A DNA stretch of 64,000 nucleotides from Cristatella mucedo (lineage: Eukaryota; Bryozoa; Phylactolaemata; Cristatellidae). How positions within the stretch are numbered: position 1 is the first letter of the stretch; each line of letters begins with the position of its first letter. The translations under genes were made by a program, and so were the position numbers. The stretch covers positions 1,173,501-1,237,500 of the forward strand of contig WPIO01000112.1 of the NCBI GenBank assembly GCA_009760855.2, in the 5' to 3' direction. The notes beneath the pieces were generated by a model. The model saw only the letters and a list, made by a program, of their open reading frames with translations. It was not told the DNA's origin and did not search any database. This document shows positions 36,080-49,100 of this stretch, piece by piece.

Positions 36080-36520
36080 TATTCGGGGACACAGGATCGA
36101 CTATAATTTCTATGCTGAGAATACCCAGTTGTACGTATAAAAAAATTAATCCATCTTAATGAGCTGCATCGACTGAGAAAACGGAATGCTTGCTTTGCAG
36201 ATATTCGATGTAGGCCACCCTACGCCGGACTAGACGACTTTGCTCTTCCTAGTGGTCATTCTGTAATGCGATCTATCATCTGCTCGGAATTTAGGTGTAT
36301 CCTTTGATGACTCCTTAATGTGTGGAAGCTCCATTAGGAAGACAATTCAACCGCTAGCTATTTACGGACTGTCTATCGCTGCGGTTGTCAAAAGATATTT
36401 CTAGCTCCCTTGTGCGGTCTAGGTTGGACAAAGTAAACATTCATGGGTGGGTTACTAAAAAAGCTACGACGCCCAAAGCTCGTCGTGAATAAGGCTGAAA
36501 GGTTACCAAATAAATCTCAG
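36080..36520 (+). mobile_element. Degenerate LINE RT fragment
   Basis: Reads DYNFYAENTQLYV (FYADDTQLY in intact copies) and later SARNLGVSFDDSLM, with stops between. A different subfamily from LINE-A. Confidence 0.6.
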
Positions 36521-36628
36521 GACTGCTTAATTTATCTCCTTCACTAAAGTGACTGCAATGGTTGTTGCTTGGGCTCAGTTTCACCCGGTAACCATATTAT
36601 TCTTGTTGTTTATTGAGCATGCTTAGAA

Positions 36629-37678
36629 ATGCTTGGTCCCGTTTTTTTCACGGTCCTTGCCGGTGTGATTGCCAAGCACAATCGAGGCTTTCATTTCTGT
36701 GCACATGACGCTCGGTTGTACCTCTGCTTTGAGCTCTCCAGCCCGTCGAATTCTCTCAACTCCCTTGCTGCATGTATTGGTGACATCCGCACAGGGATCG
36801 CAGCAACCTTTCTTAAATTGAATGATGATAGAACCAACTTACTAGTTATGGGCAAAGTGATTCGGAAAGTTCCAAAGGAGCCTATAGTTGGAAGACCACA
36901 TGCAGTCAAGTCTGCCTACTTTCAGCTACATAACAGGGCCAATATTCGGGCTTGTTTAGGCAGGGATACCAGATCTAAGGCGGTCCATGCATTTGACATC
37001 ATGTCTTGACTTGTGCAACTCACGGCTTGCTGGTCTACCGGCCTATGCAATCAGGCAGCTACAGCTGGTACAAAACTCGGCAGCTAGGCTTGTCTGTCGT
37101 GAGCGTCGCAGTTGCCACATTACTCCACTTCTCGCCGACCTGCACTGTCTACCAGTCAAGCAACGGATTGACTTCAAGGTTTTGTCGCTCACTTTTAGGT
37201 CCCTTCATTCTATGGCTCCAGCCTATCTCTCCGACATACTCCCCCCATCAGGCCAAGCATCGTACCACCCGCTTTTCGGAATCCAACAGTCCACAAATAC
37301 CCCGTACAAACCTGAAATCCTTTGGAGACCGTGCCTTTAGTTCGTATGCTCGCAAAGCCTGGAACTCAGTCCTGTCTTGCCATCCTGTCTTTGTCATGAC
37401 ATCTGACTAGGTCACATTTAAAACGAAACTAACAACACCTATTTATCACAGCATTTGGTGGGTCCCTGTGATTTGACCTTTATGTGCTTATGCTTGCTGC
37501 CATTAACCACACTTGCATGCTGACCCTGTGCATGTCACCCCTAACCATATTATTCTTGTTGTTCATTGAGCATACTACCACTAACCATTCGATCGTACTT
37601 CCTTTGCAGCAATTGTAAACGCCTAAAAGAGATTTGAATTATCTGAGGGCACTTTATCAATGTATTATTATTATTAAC
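36629..37678 (+). mobile_element. LINE-A copy, RT to 3' tail
   Basis: Contains GPVFFTVLAGVIAKHN, FHFCAHDARLYLCF (decayed FYADDTQLY), NDDRTNLLVMGK, LVQNSAARLVCRERRSCHIT, LADLHCLPVKQRIDF and the tail with (ATT)n. Several frame breaks; not active. Confidence 0.9.
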
Positions 37679-38425
37679 TTCTCCTTAAGTGATAAGTCGA
37701 TAAAAAGTCATTACAGGTAACGACGGCGTTGGAAGTTAGTTGCAGCAGACTTGCAGTGCATAAAAGATGAATGCTCGATCATGAAAAATTTCGATTTACT
37801 ACGACGAGATGGCAGAGACCAGAGGTGCTGCCAGAACAAGTGGTGCAAGAGAATACTAAAGGAGCGAAAGATCTGATAACTCGTCTGGCTCGAGCACGTC
37901 AAGCTACCCACGAGGCAGAAAAAGGGGATCTCGGAATCGATTTGAAGCTCAGGCAGAAACAACAACCGGCTGCCCAATTGTCACTAGCAGCAAGCAGGAG
38001 CTTTGTTAGGCACTATAGGAAATGCACCATTCAAGTATTACCCTCCCAGAGCACCGTGTTAGATACGAAGGATCTCGTCGAGCCGAAGCTGCCTACTTTT
38101 CAGTGGCCATAGCATGTGAATACCCATTAAAACTTGTGAAATATTTATCAGAGCGACATCCATTCATCGCCAAAATGGGTATAAATACATAACGGCATTA
38201 AAAATACGTGCGTTCATGTAATAAATGCATACGGCTGTCTTTGAATGAGTGCAATTTAAGTACCACACTGGGTTTAATTTGATAGCCAGATGACTTTTGT
38301 TCCAAGCAACCCAAGAGATGTGATGAAGCTAACACTGCTTTCTGCCTAGGGCCAGATCTATTTGGGGCAGGATTATTGATGGGCTGCTTTTGTATCTCTA
38401 CAACGTTTTGAACGCATAAAAAAGG

Positions 38426-38431
38426 TTTATT
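38426..38431 (-). terminator. Candidate hnRNP poly(A) signal (AATAAA on minus strand)
   Basis: The nearest minus-strand AATAAA I noticed, ~1.6 kb downstream of the hnRNP stop. If used, the LINE at 38895-39365 and the CA tract would lie in the 3' UTR. Confidence 0.25.
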
Positions 38432-38709
38432 ACAAAATAAGGACACGCTTAATCACTCGTCGGCGTTATCCTCTATGTACAGCAGTTCCTGTTGGCTTTG
38501 TGCACGGCAGAGCAGCATCTACACTTTCTCTGTGCACGGTATGCAAGGACACAGCTTGATCGAATCCTGTAAATAAATAACGACAAGCGTGAACAGGAAC
38601 TCACAAACCACGACTTGATAGCTAGCTGGAAACATAGGCAATCAACGTTATCAAAACATAAGCGCCTTTCGGCGTGCACACGGTAGCCACAAGACCTCAA
38701 CCCACGAAG

Positions 38710-38885
38710 AAAAGAGAAGTAACAAGCCTAGCTGAGTCAGGAGGGCAGTCCAGGAAGTGAATGTTATGGAAGCAGCAGCTCAGGAAAACTGTAGAGAATG
38801 TCACACAGTCGCCAGCAAGAGCAGACGTCGCATAAGAATAGTGGAAGTGAGTTCCACAGTCTTCAAGCATATGAATGAAGCATCT
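38710..38885 (-). mobile_element. LINE-B fragment
   Basis: GAGTCAGGAGGGCAGTC, CACACAGTCGCCAGCAAGAG and AGTGAGTTCCACAGTC match the LINE-B copy at 4914-5340. Confidence 0.6.
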
Positions 38886-38894
38886 ACTTTATGG

Positions 38895-39370
38895 CAACAC
38901 TCTGCAGCTTAGCTTGTCTGACGAGATTATCGAAATTGCCACATCACACTATTTCTCGTTGACCTGCACAAGCTCCCAGTCAAGCAACGCATCGACTTCA
39001 AGGTTTTGTCACTCACTTTTAGGTCCCTTCACTCTTTAGCTCCAGCCTACCTACAAGATCTACTACCCCACCAGGCTAAGCATCGTACACCAGCTTTTCG
39101 GAGTCTAATCGTTTACCTATACCTCATACAAACCTCAAACCCTTTGGAGACCTTTAGTTCATACGCTCCCAAGGCCTGGAACTCACTTCCGACTGGCGTC
39201 ACATGTCCTGACTTAACTACATTTAAAAAGAAATTTGAGCTTATGCATGCTGACACTAACTATGTTTGCATACTGACCCTGTCACCCCTAACCATTCGAT
39301 CGTGCTTCCTTTGCAGCAAATTTAAAGTGCCTAGAAAGAGATGATTTTTCTGAGGGCACGAGTTTCGAGG
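38895..39370 (+). mobile_element. LINE-A 3' end
   Basis: SLTFRSLHSLAPAYLQDLLP HQAKHRT, FSSYAPKAWNSLP, LTTFKKK and a degraded tail AAAGTGCCTAGAAAGAG. Confidence 0.85.
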
Positions 39371-39478
39371 CAAATGCTTAGCAATTTTGCTTTTTAACTA
39401 CACATGTGGGATTTCACAGAACTGTCACTACTTTTAAATGTATTATGCATGAGCATGCGCGTGTACACACACGCGCGG

Positions 39479-39582
<104 letters not shown>

Positions 39583-40038
39583 CCAATAAATAAGGCACGA
39601 GACTGCTTTACTGGTACCTACATCTGTGGACAGTTGGCAAAAAGAAAAAATCAAGCACATGCAGTACAATCCTACGGTGACCCACGACCACTTAAAAACT
39701 GGGTCTGAATGTCAAGTCCTCACTCTCACACTAGGCATCTCACATCCGTTGCTGTCCAAGTGTTGTCCTTTCTGCTTACAAAATGCATTGGTAGGTCGTT
39801 TGCATGAACACTGTTCTCCACGTGTGCGCACCTCTCCCGTGTTTTCAGCCATCTCTCTCTGTCTCTGTATCACTCTCCACGACACTAGGCCGAATGGCAC
39901 ACAGCTGCTGCAAGGTCCGCGTAAAAGCACCCATCGGCAAAAGTCACGTGGCCACGAAGCAGGCGTGAACACAGCTGTCAGCTGAAACGCACCTGAGTGC
40001 ACCCCAGTGCCATGCCGGTGCCACGATGTTGACGGCAA

Positions 40039-40160
40039 TCAATATGGCTGGTAGCCATAGCTGTTGGATGAAGCACCTCTCGGCCTTGCTCTTATCTTAC
40101 CAGCACCGAAACCACCGTAGTCTGCGCTGCCGCCTTGGTAGCTCCCACCGTAGCCGTTCC
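40039..40160 (-). CDS. hnRNP last exon with PY-NLS
   Basis: Acceptor CTGTAG. Encodes NGYGGSYQGGSADYGGFGAG then KIRARPRG ... SYGYQPY and TGA at 40041-40039. Basic cluster followed by a terminal PY is the transportin-binding pattern. Confidence 0.92.
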
Positions 40161-43100
40161 CTACAGCCAAGTTATTCGATTGCACTTTTCAATCGACTTT
40201 CAACCGAACGTGAAAGCTGACTTTGCTGCAGGCAGTCAAACCTGCCAACAGCATTGCATGCATACAGTCAGTCAAACCCTGCTTCTATGAACCTACGGAT
40301 CTGCCGTCTGTAAACCAGGCACGGCCACCCCCCCCCCCCCCGACTTGACACTGGATTAACATACCTGCTTTGAAACCAAGCTTGCTTCGATACAGCTCAG
40401 AAGCCAAGCCTTACATTCAGCTAAGTAATATTGCAAAAAACCGGGCTTGCACAGGTAAGGGGACTGCCACAGAGTCAGTCCATACATTTGCTACATCCCC
40501 TGTAGACTGTTGTTGCCCCCTCATTGCAGGCCTTGCTGTCTGCACAACGAGCCGCCTAAAGATGGCACAACATAAGAGAGCCATCTGTCACAAATGTTGT
40601 AGCTGCTGCAGTATACCACTTTTCTCTGACCCGAATAGGCTATCTTGCTTTCTGGCTCTGAAATGCTTACTCCCAACGTGATACCTGCTGCCTCCACCCA
40701 CGGCAGCTTCCCTTCGAGGCCTGCCACCGATTCTTCCGACTAGGGAAGATTGTGCTGGGCAACTAATAAACCTAAAACCTTTTGGAGACCACATATTCAG
40801 TTCACCTGATCCTAGAGCCCAGATATATGCACCGACTGCCATCGTAAAACTCCCCATCTGACATTTAAAAATGAAGCTGAAGCCCACCAGTTCTACATAG
40901 CACTTGCTTCGTCCCTGAAGGCCACCCAATTCTTGCATTTGAGGAGCAACCGTTGTTCTGCTGACACTATCACTAATCAGTCGATAAGCTTAATTTCCAG
41001 CCCTTGAATTACGAGTGAAAGCAACCCGGTTTTCGTGGGGCGATATACAAATATATAACTTGCTATTTTTTAATAACATTACTAAGGCAGCAAAAGGACA
41101 TGACACACTAGGCAATCGACGCAGCAGGAGGGATGACACGGGAGCAACACTTGTTGGTCTGGACTGCTGATATTAGCAGTTAAAAATGGCATCAAACTTT
41201 CTCAAATTGAATGGCGATACAACCAACTTCTTAGTTATGGGCAAACTTAAAAAACTGTAGAGCCCTCACTGTGGGCTGGGGACCACCACATATCTTGTGT
41301 CTGCATGCAACCCATGTGTCCTGTTCCAAAGCGACCGTTCACTAGATGGCTACGTCAGCTCATCAGACAAGTCTGCATACTTTCACCAACGTACTATAGC
41401 AAAGATTCAGGCCTGCGTGGAGGATGACGGTCTATGCCTTTCGATGCCAGTCTTTTAAAGCCGTGTTCACACGATCTGTCATGCTAAGGTTCTTGAAAGA
41501 TGTTTAGACGGTCAGTTTGCCTTCCTTAACTAGCTCCACCCCCAGAGTGGTCACGGGAAAATTACTTCTGTTATCGAGGTAGGCAGGAAATACCTTCTGC
41601 AACGAATTCTAAATGTAGAGCTCGCATAGTCGCACAAACAAGAACTCGGCAAATGCAAAGTGCCTAGAAAGAGAACGAGTTCTCTGACGGTGCTATATCA
41701 AATGTATTATTATTAACTCATAGAAGGCATCGATGATTTCACTTGCCATGTCGGCAGCCATGACTTTCAACGTTTTCTTTGCAGCAAATATAAAGCACAT
41801 AGAAAGAGATTGAGTTCTCTGAGGGCACTTTATCAAGTGTGCTATTATTATCATTATGCCCTTTACGGCACCCATCATTGGTCGTTTGTTTGGTCTGGCC
41901 CAGTCTAAGCCAAGAAGTAGAGCCATGCTGAGGTTCCCAGATTTCTCTCAGTCTTGGAAAGACTCGGTCTTTATGGCGTATGCACCAAAGACTTGAGCAA
42001 GTCAGAAGCAGGACGGATCGTGTAAACGGGCTCAATTCAGCAAAGCAGGGGGGCTGTAATTTTCGAGTGAGGCAGCAAATTCGTGCACTGCTGGGCTTTG
42101 ACCCTGCAGCGAAAGACGCTGCAGCCTGCACAAAGCCACGACAATGCCATCGCTAACTCACCGCCACTTCCGCCAGCAGCTCCTGCATAGCCGTCGTATC
42201 CGCTGCCATTGTAGGCTTGCCCACCGCCATACTGGTAGGCGCCGTACGAATTGCCGGTGGAGCCATAGCCGGCGCCACCAGCGTAACCGGAGCTGGGGCC
42301 ACCAGCATAGCCACTGTTGGCAGGGCCACCGTAGCCAGCAGCAGCGCTACCATAGCCACCGCCTCCTCCGCGTGGGCCTCCATAGCCGCTGGTCGGGGCA
42401 TAGCCACCGTAGCCAGCACTGTATCCACCGCGACCGCCTGCAAATGAAACGCGTGAGGCGTGGCAGGAGGCGTGGTCGGCAGCCGACAAGGCGGCACAGG
42501 GCTTGCACAGGAGATCAGGCTCTGCGCCAGCAGGGATGATGCACTCGAATAAGCCGAGCTTTCGCTGGGGATTAGCATCACCCCAGCCCCCTCCACCACC
42601 ATCGTGGCTGCTTCCGGTGAAATCATTTAAGCCGAGCCCACAGCGTCTCACATTGGCTATTACTCTCATTAGTTCCAGGAATCCCACATAATTTACTGCT
42701 AAAGCGACCCAGACTATCGGAGCACAACTTAACCAGCAGCATATCCGACCCGAGCATTTTGCCCTGCTTCAAAACAATTAACGACCCTTTGCTTTAAGCT
42801 CTGGAGCCTTTTCAAAAGTTTTTTCAAAAATTTTCCCGAACGCTAATGGCCCATTTCATTGACGACTCTGATCAACCTTAACAGGAATGCAGCCTGTGTA
42901 AATAGGATTTATCCTATTGGGGCCAACACCACGGGGTACATGCACAAAGCGAGTCGCCAAGAGTCGGGGTGGGGGTGAAGGCAAGGGGGAAGCGGTCTCC
43001 TCTCACGTAAAAAGAGGGAAGCTAAAAGTAAAGACCAACTGCTTCAACAGCCTAGTTTACATAGCTGCAGAAGAGCCTGAATGCCATCATGCCTCTTGCA

Positions 43101-46100
43101 TTTATCTGCAGGACACTAGCCAACTAGAAACGTATAATTAATAGCATACACCTCACATCCGGGCTAATAAATACCCAGAGGCTAGCACTATAGCATTTTT
43201 ACAGCAACCCGAAAGAACTTACACATCTTTCCTGGCACTTTCACGCAGGCTTCGAAAGAAACATCTCAACCGATTTGCGGTTATAACAAGACCAACAGTA
43301 GCATGCATAAGTATACGAAGGACGGCTCAACATCGTGTGGGGCATATAAAAACCCCAGCTTTTACCAGCAAGCTACTCTCTTAGAAAGCGACTAGAACAT
43401 TGGCAGTGAACACGATAATCTGCCGCATCGTTGCCTAACTTCAACCACACAAGCATTGCCTCTACACCGAGCTCACTCTAATACATCATGCTACTTCTAG
43501 CTGTGGAGACAGTCTTCCTTGTTTATCTTTCACAATTTCAGCTTCAGTGAAAGACGACAGCTACATTCCGAACACACGGTGACTGTCCTACAACAGCACT
43601 GCCTATTATAAGTCTTCTAGTCCAGCGCCATGCATGGCGTATCTTATGCATGCCGTTGCATCGTTGTTAAGTTTAAGGAAATTTGCCGACATCCATGATC
43701 CAATATGGGAAAGGTAAAGAACAGACGAATTGCTTTGTCTCAGACTCGACCGGTCCGATCTCTCCCGACTCGGCAGCTGATCATTAAGTGGAAAAGGGAT
43801 GCAGCAAATGCAGAGGGGGCTCCACAGTTGGTGTGCCGCACGAGCGAATGAAGCATTCGAATGTTGATTCTCTTCGGATAACCAGTCACCAAGTTAAAAG
43901 GTTCACCTAAGAACATTATCATTAAGAAGTGCACATGCACAGGGTCGGCTTTGCATGAACGCCAGGTAGCCCCCCCCAGCTCACCCTAGAGAACCGATTA
44001 GAAGCATTGCAGGTGGCAAACAACTCGACATACTTCATTTACACTGCTCCCCAAAAGTTTCTATGCAGCTGGTCCATCGATCTGAGCTCGGTCGCTGCTA
44101 ATGCCCGTATTGGTCTAAGTCATTACGCTATACTAATTATTTAATTATAAAAATCTCAATGCAGTTCTGGCATTAACTGCAGTTTGCTACCTTCGGCTTA
44201 GTGAGTACATACATTCACCGGCAACCGAGTCAACAGTTACCGCATAAACAGATGGGCAGATGAGGTCACGCGACTATCTGGCCATCCAATAAAACCTTTT
44301 GTTTCGTCATCGCCGATGCCTCGGCCGATGATGAGCTAGAGTCATTGACGTGTTAGGGGCCAGCCTGTGCCATACTGAAGCTTGGTAAGCGAATAGAACA
44401 CGTGGGCAGTTGCACAGCTTTCCAAGGTACAAGAGTGGTTTTGATATTGCTACACTGAGATGGCCATTCAAATCGAGAACTCGCGAGACGGCTGAAGATC
44501 TCACAGGGCACTGTTTAATACACTATCAGGAACCTCGTTAGACGACCATATCAGCTCCACGGTCAAATCTGCCTATTTTCAGCTTCATAATATTGCTAAA
44601 ATTCGGGCTTGTTTAGATAAGGATACCAAGTTGGTCCATGCATTCGTGACATCTCGTCTCGTCTTCTGCAACTCACTGCTTACTGGCCTACCAGCATGTG
44701 CGATCAGGCGATTGCAGCTGGTGCAAAACTCTGCAGCTAGGTTTGTCTGTCGTGGGCGTTGCAGTTGCCACATTACTCCACTTCTCCCCGACCTGCACTG
44801 GCTACCAGTCAAGCAACGGATTGACTTCAAGGTTTTGTCGCTCACTTTTAGGTCACTTCATTCTTTGGCTCCTGCCTAACTCTCCGACATACTCCCCCAT
44901 CAGGCCAAGCATCGTACCACCCGCTTTTCGGAATCCAACAGTCTACAAATACCTCGTACAAACCTCAAATCCTTTGGAGATCGTGCATTTAGTTCGTATG
45001 CTCCCAAAGCCTGGAACTCCCTCCCGACCTGCGTCAGAACATCCCCTGACCTGACCACATTTAAAAGGAACTTACAAACACCTATTTAGGACAGCATTTA
45101 GTGGGTCCCTGTGATTCGTCCTTGATGTGCTTATGCGTGCTTATGCATGCTGACACTGTGCATGCTGCCACTAACCACATTTGCATGCTGACCCTGTGCA
45201 TGTAACCCCTAACCATGTTATTCATTTTGTTTGTTTTTCAAGCATGATTTTATTTACCATCTAATTGCATTTCCCTTTGCAGCAAATGTAAAGCGCCTAG
45301 AAAGAGACTAAGTTCTCTGAGGGCGCTTTATCAAGTACATTATTATTATTATAAACATCTAAACTAGGGTAGCACTGAGGCTGCAGTGCTGCACCCGGGT
45401 AACTATTCCGATGGAGGACCGGCTTCTCAAAAGCATGGCTCTGCAGGACAGGCTTGCAACTGCTACAATGCACTGACAATGTCTACCAAGCTACCGAAAC
45501 AATCTGAAGACAAAATACCGTGAGCAGACGGCTTAATGGACAAGGACCGAAAGCACAAGCCATTGCCGACTGTCTAGCATAAAAAAGAGGCTGGGTTCTT
45601 CTCGCCGATATGAGCACATGACAGCTGCACAGTGGAGCAGGGTGCGGTGGACTGACGAGTCCCCAGTTCAATCTTTTTGGCTGCGACAAAAGGAGGAAGT
45701 ATGTTTGCCAGCGAATGGGTGGTGTACACAGGAACGATTGTGGTATGGTATGGGAATGTTATGGGGTTGCTTCTCAACTTCCGGCGTTGGCACAGGATTC
45801 AGGGAATCATAGATAAGAATGGCGGTAAAAAGTTTTTCACGAACCCTTCGGACTACCAATTTGAGCCAATCGATGCAGTGGCCAAGCTTAAAGCCCGGAC
45901 TTGAACCCAATACAGCATCTGTGGGATGAAGCAGACTGAGCTCTCGAAGTTCAGTTCTTTGGCGCATAAAACCCGATGAGAGGTTGTATGGATTGCTGGG
46001 AGTGAATTCCTCCAGAAACGTGCCGGAAGCTGGGGGAGTCGATGCCGAGACGATTGGGTGATGCCCGGACAAGTTACTGATTGTACCAATAGAATAAGTG

Positions 46101-49100
46101 TAATTATAACTTCTTAGCTTTCCTGCATTATAAAAGCTGCTATAGAATTAGATCCAACCTAAACCTTGTGTGTCTTGAGTGAAACAGTGTGCCGGTATCA
46201 GGTGCGTATACACTATTGGAGGGCAGTGCAGTTCTGAGACTATAAGACTTGCAACTGAGATTGACATATCAAGTGAAGAGCTGCTAGAAACGGCTTTAAA
46301 AGCAAACATAAAAGGAGGCAAGGTGCCGGAGCTGGCACGCAGAGCCACCCACAGTACTCTTGCAAATACGACTCAACACTGGCAACAATAGGAAACAAGG
46401 CACTGCAGCAGAACATGGGCAAACAGTGTAGACCACAGATATGGATCGATGCTACATATATGTGCCTGTCAGTAGAGAAGCTGCCATTATAGCTAGGAGC
46501 CCATTATAGAGATGGCTATCAGAAACCGCCCCACAACTAAAACAAAAGAAATTACAGCAAATCCAAGCGACTCTTGCAAAATTAAGCCGGTTTGCATAGC
46601 CAAGCAGGTGACAGGCCATATTCTTGTTCACCAACAGCTGCCATGGCACGGGCCATAGCCTTGCAATAGGCGACAGATGAGCAGCAAAAGGATAATATTC
46701 AGCCGAGAGGAAGGCACACACATCTACTTATAGAGAAGAAATTGCAAAATAATGCAGAAATACTATGTGTATGCTAGTGGGTATTTCAGGCACACTGCCT
46801 TTAATATTGCAGCCAGCAATATATGCCCCATTATTGCAAAGGATAGGACAAGTCTTTATCATGACCAGGAGCAAGTCTGTAGCTTTTGTTTCTTTTTCAC
46901 TCAAATTAACGACTCTTAACTGGTCTTACCCTACCTGCACTTTCGACAGGTGCATTGGTGTTTGGCAAGATCTCACGCGAGAGCAAAATTTATCTGCATT
47001 GATCTGGCTATTCCTAAGAAAAGACAGCATCTCGTGGCATAGGTAATGGCTGCCTTGAGAGACGAAGGCCAGGCACAAGTGATCACATTGTTTCATCCCT
47101 GCTTCTGATGCCACTAGGGCTGACTGGCAGACAACAACAGGCACTCGCTCCTTCCCACCCCACGGAGGGCAGCGATCGAAGACAAGGATGCAGCGCGTCG
47201 AACGCAGGCTTAGCCAGCGTGCCGCTGCGTTCTACTGCGCACCCAAGCTTTCGAATTCGGTGCCTGCAGGGTCGAGCGGCCATCAAACGCAAGCGGGACA
47301 ACCGAAACGACCAATAGACACAGTCTGGAGGAGCGAACGGCGCAGGCCAATCCAGGCAGAGGGCGCTCGACGATACCTCTGTAGGATCCAGTGCCGCCAC
47401 CAGACGGTGCCTGATGGTGGTAGTAAGAGCTCCCTCGGCCGCTGTCGCCGCCGCGGGCCGACGCTCCTCTCGAGCCTCTGGCGTAGCCATAGCTACCGGT
47501 TGCACCGCCGCCCCTTTCTGCTGTCTGCTGCTGCTTCTGGTATTCTTGCTTTGGAGTGGCTCTCTTCACATCGCACTGCAACCGAAAGAAGGCAACGGCC
47601 TGCTGCAGCGACTGGCGGCCGAAACACCACACTCACCCTCTCTGCTACGCTAAGTCTGTCTTCTTTTTCTCGGAATCAATATTAATACTACTCGGACTTC
47701 AGTTACACATGGATAGTTAGGGGTGCACGAGGGGCAGCATCTAGAGCCGTGGATTAGCTAGCCGGGTGCCACACCTGCTCGGCAGGCCATGACAGGTTCA
47801 TTAGAAAGAGAGAACATGAGAGTGGGCGACTGGTAAAAGGCCGATGGCTGCCACAAGAAGGGGAGGGGGGACAACTACGAAGTAGGAAAGGAGACAGCAC
47901 CCATCAACGAGGGTGGCGCTTATATCGCAAGAGTACTCCAGAACGCCGACTCACGGGGACACGTGGCAGCGGCATTGACATGCGACGTTGAGGCGATGAG
48001 ACCGTTGAAACGCCACATCCTGCTCTCTGATGCCACCCGCGTGCATGGAGAAAGCGATTCCCCAGATCACGTGTGCTCTGCACTCCACTGTTCGCCCAAA
48101 GTGCTGTAAAGTATCAAAGCAAGCACGGTCACAAAATCTAAGACGAACACGACCATGGGTGGCTGAGTTTTGCAAAGTAAAAATGGAGTCTAATTTTTTT
48201 CTTCTCTAGCTCATTATTTGTTCTCTGGGTGAAAAGGCACACCTAATGAACCCAAACCAGATTCATTTCTGGTATAACGACGGCACACCATCCCTACACT
48301 CAACACTGGGCTGCTTTCGTGCAGCATAAGCCGATGAAATCTAAGAATAAACCACGATTTGAACGAACAAGTGACTTGGGGAGATTGTTAAGTAGGCCAG
48401 CTTTGAGACTTCCAGCAGGCACAGAGGACAGCACAAGTCGAACTCGAGCGACACGCTGTGCTTTGCATCATGTGCACATACCTCACGGCCAAGGATGGTC
48501 TGTCTAGGAGCTTCACAGCACGTGCTGACGGCTTCCTCTGTCTCAAAGGTCACAAATATGAACCCTCGTCTTTCTTCTGTCTTCTTCAATGTCGGCAAGT
48601 CCATAGACACGACCTATTGCAACAGTCACATCGTTCCACAAGGTCAGCGGCTGCACAGGCAAAATCCAACAAGGCCAACCACTGAGGCAGGCAAGCAGCT
48701 CATCCGGCTGCCTAAGTGAGCCGATAAGAGTTGTCTCACCGGGCCGAACTTGGTGAAGTACTCGATCAGCTCTTCGCGTGTGGAGCTCGGATCGATGCCG
48801 CCGACGAAGACCTTCAGTACGGGCTCCTTGGCCTTGCCTATCTTGGGATTGGCTCGCTTCGGGTCGATGTACTTACCATGGAGCTCGTGCAGAGACAGCG
48901 CAAGAGTCTGCAATCGACAGTGCTAGCGTTTTGTTTTTACAGCAAGTCATCAGTCAATGCAGAACACGAACTGCGGGATTTAGCATGTCACGTGCTGCCC
49001 ACTGGCCCAGAGAAGGACAGGGAAAGAGAGACAAGAGAAAGAGGGGGCGATTCAGCAAATCCGAGTTTTAACTAGCAGGATGAACACGGATAGCATACGC

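Noticed and set aside
37771-38112. 113-residue open frame, Gln/Arg-rich
   Set aside because: No recognised motif, no splice signals tying it to a gene, intergenic position; kept as unsupported.
45668-46072. 134-residue minus-strand frame
   Set aside because: Shadow of the decayed Tc1 transposase, which is readable on the plus strand.
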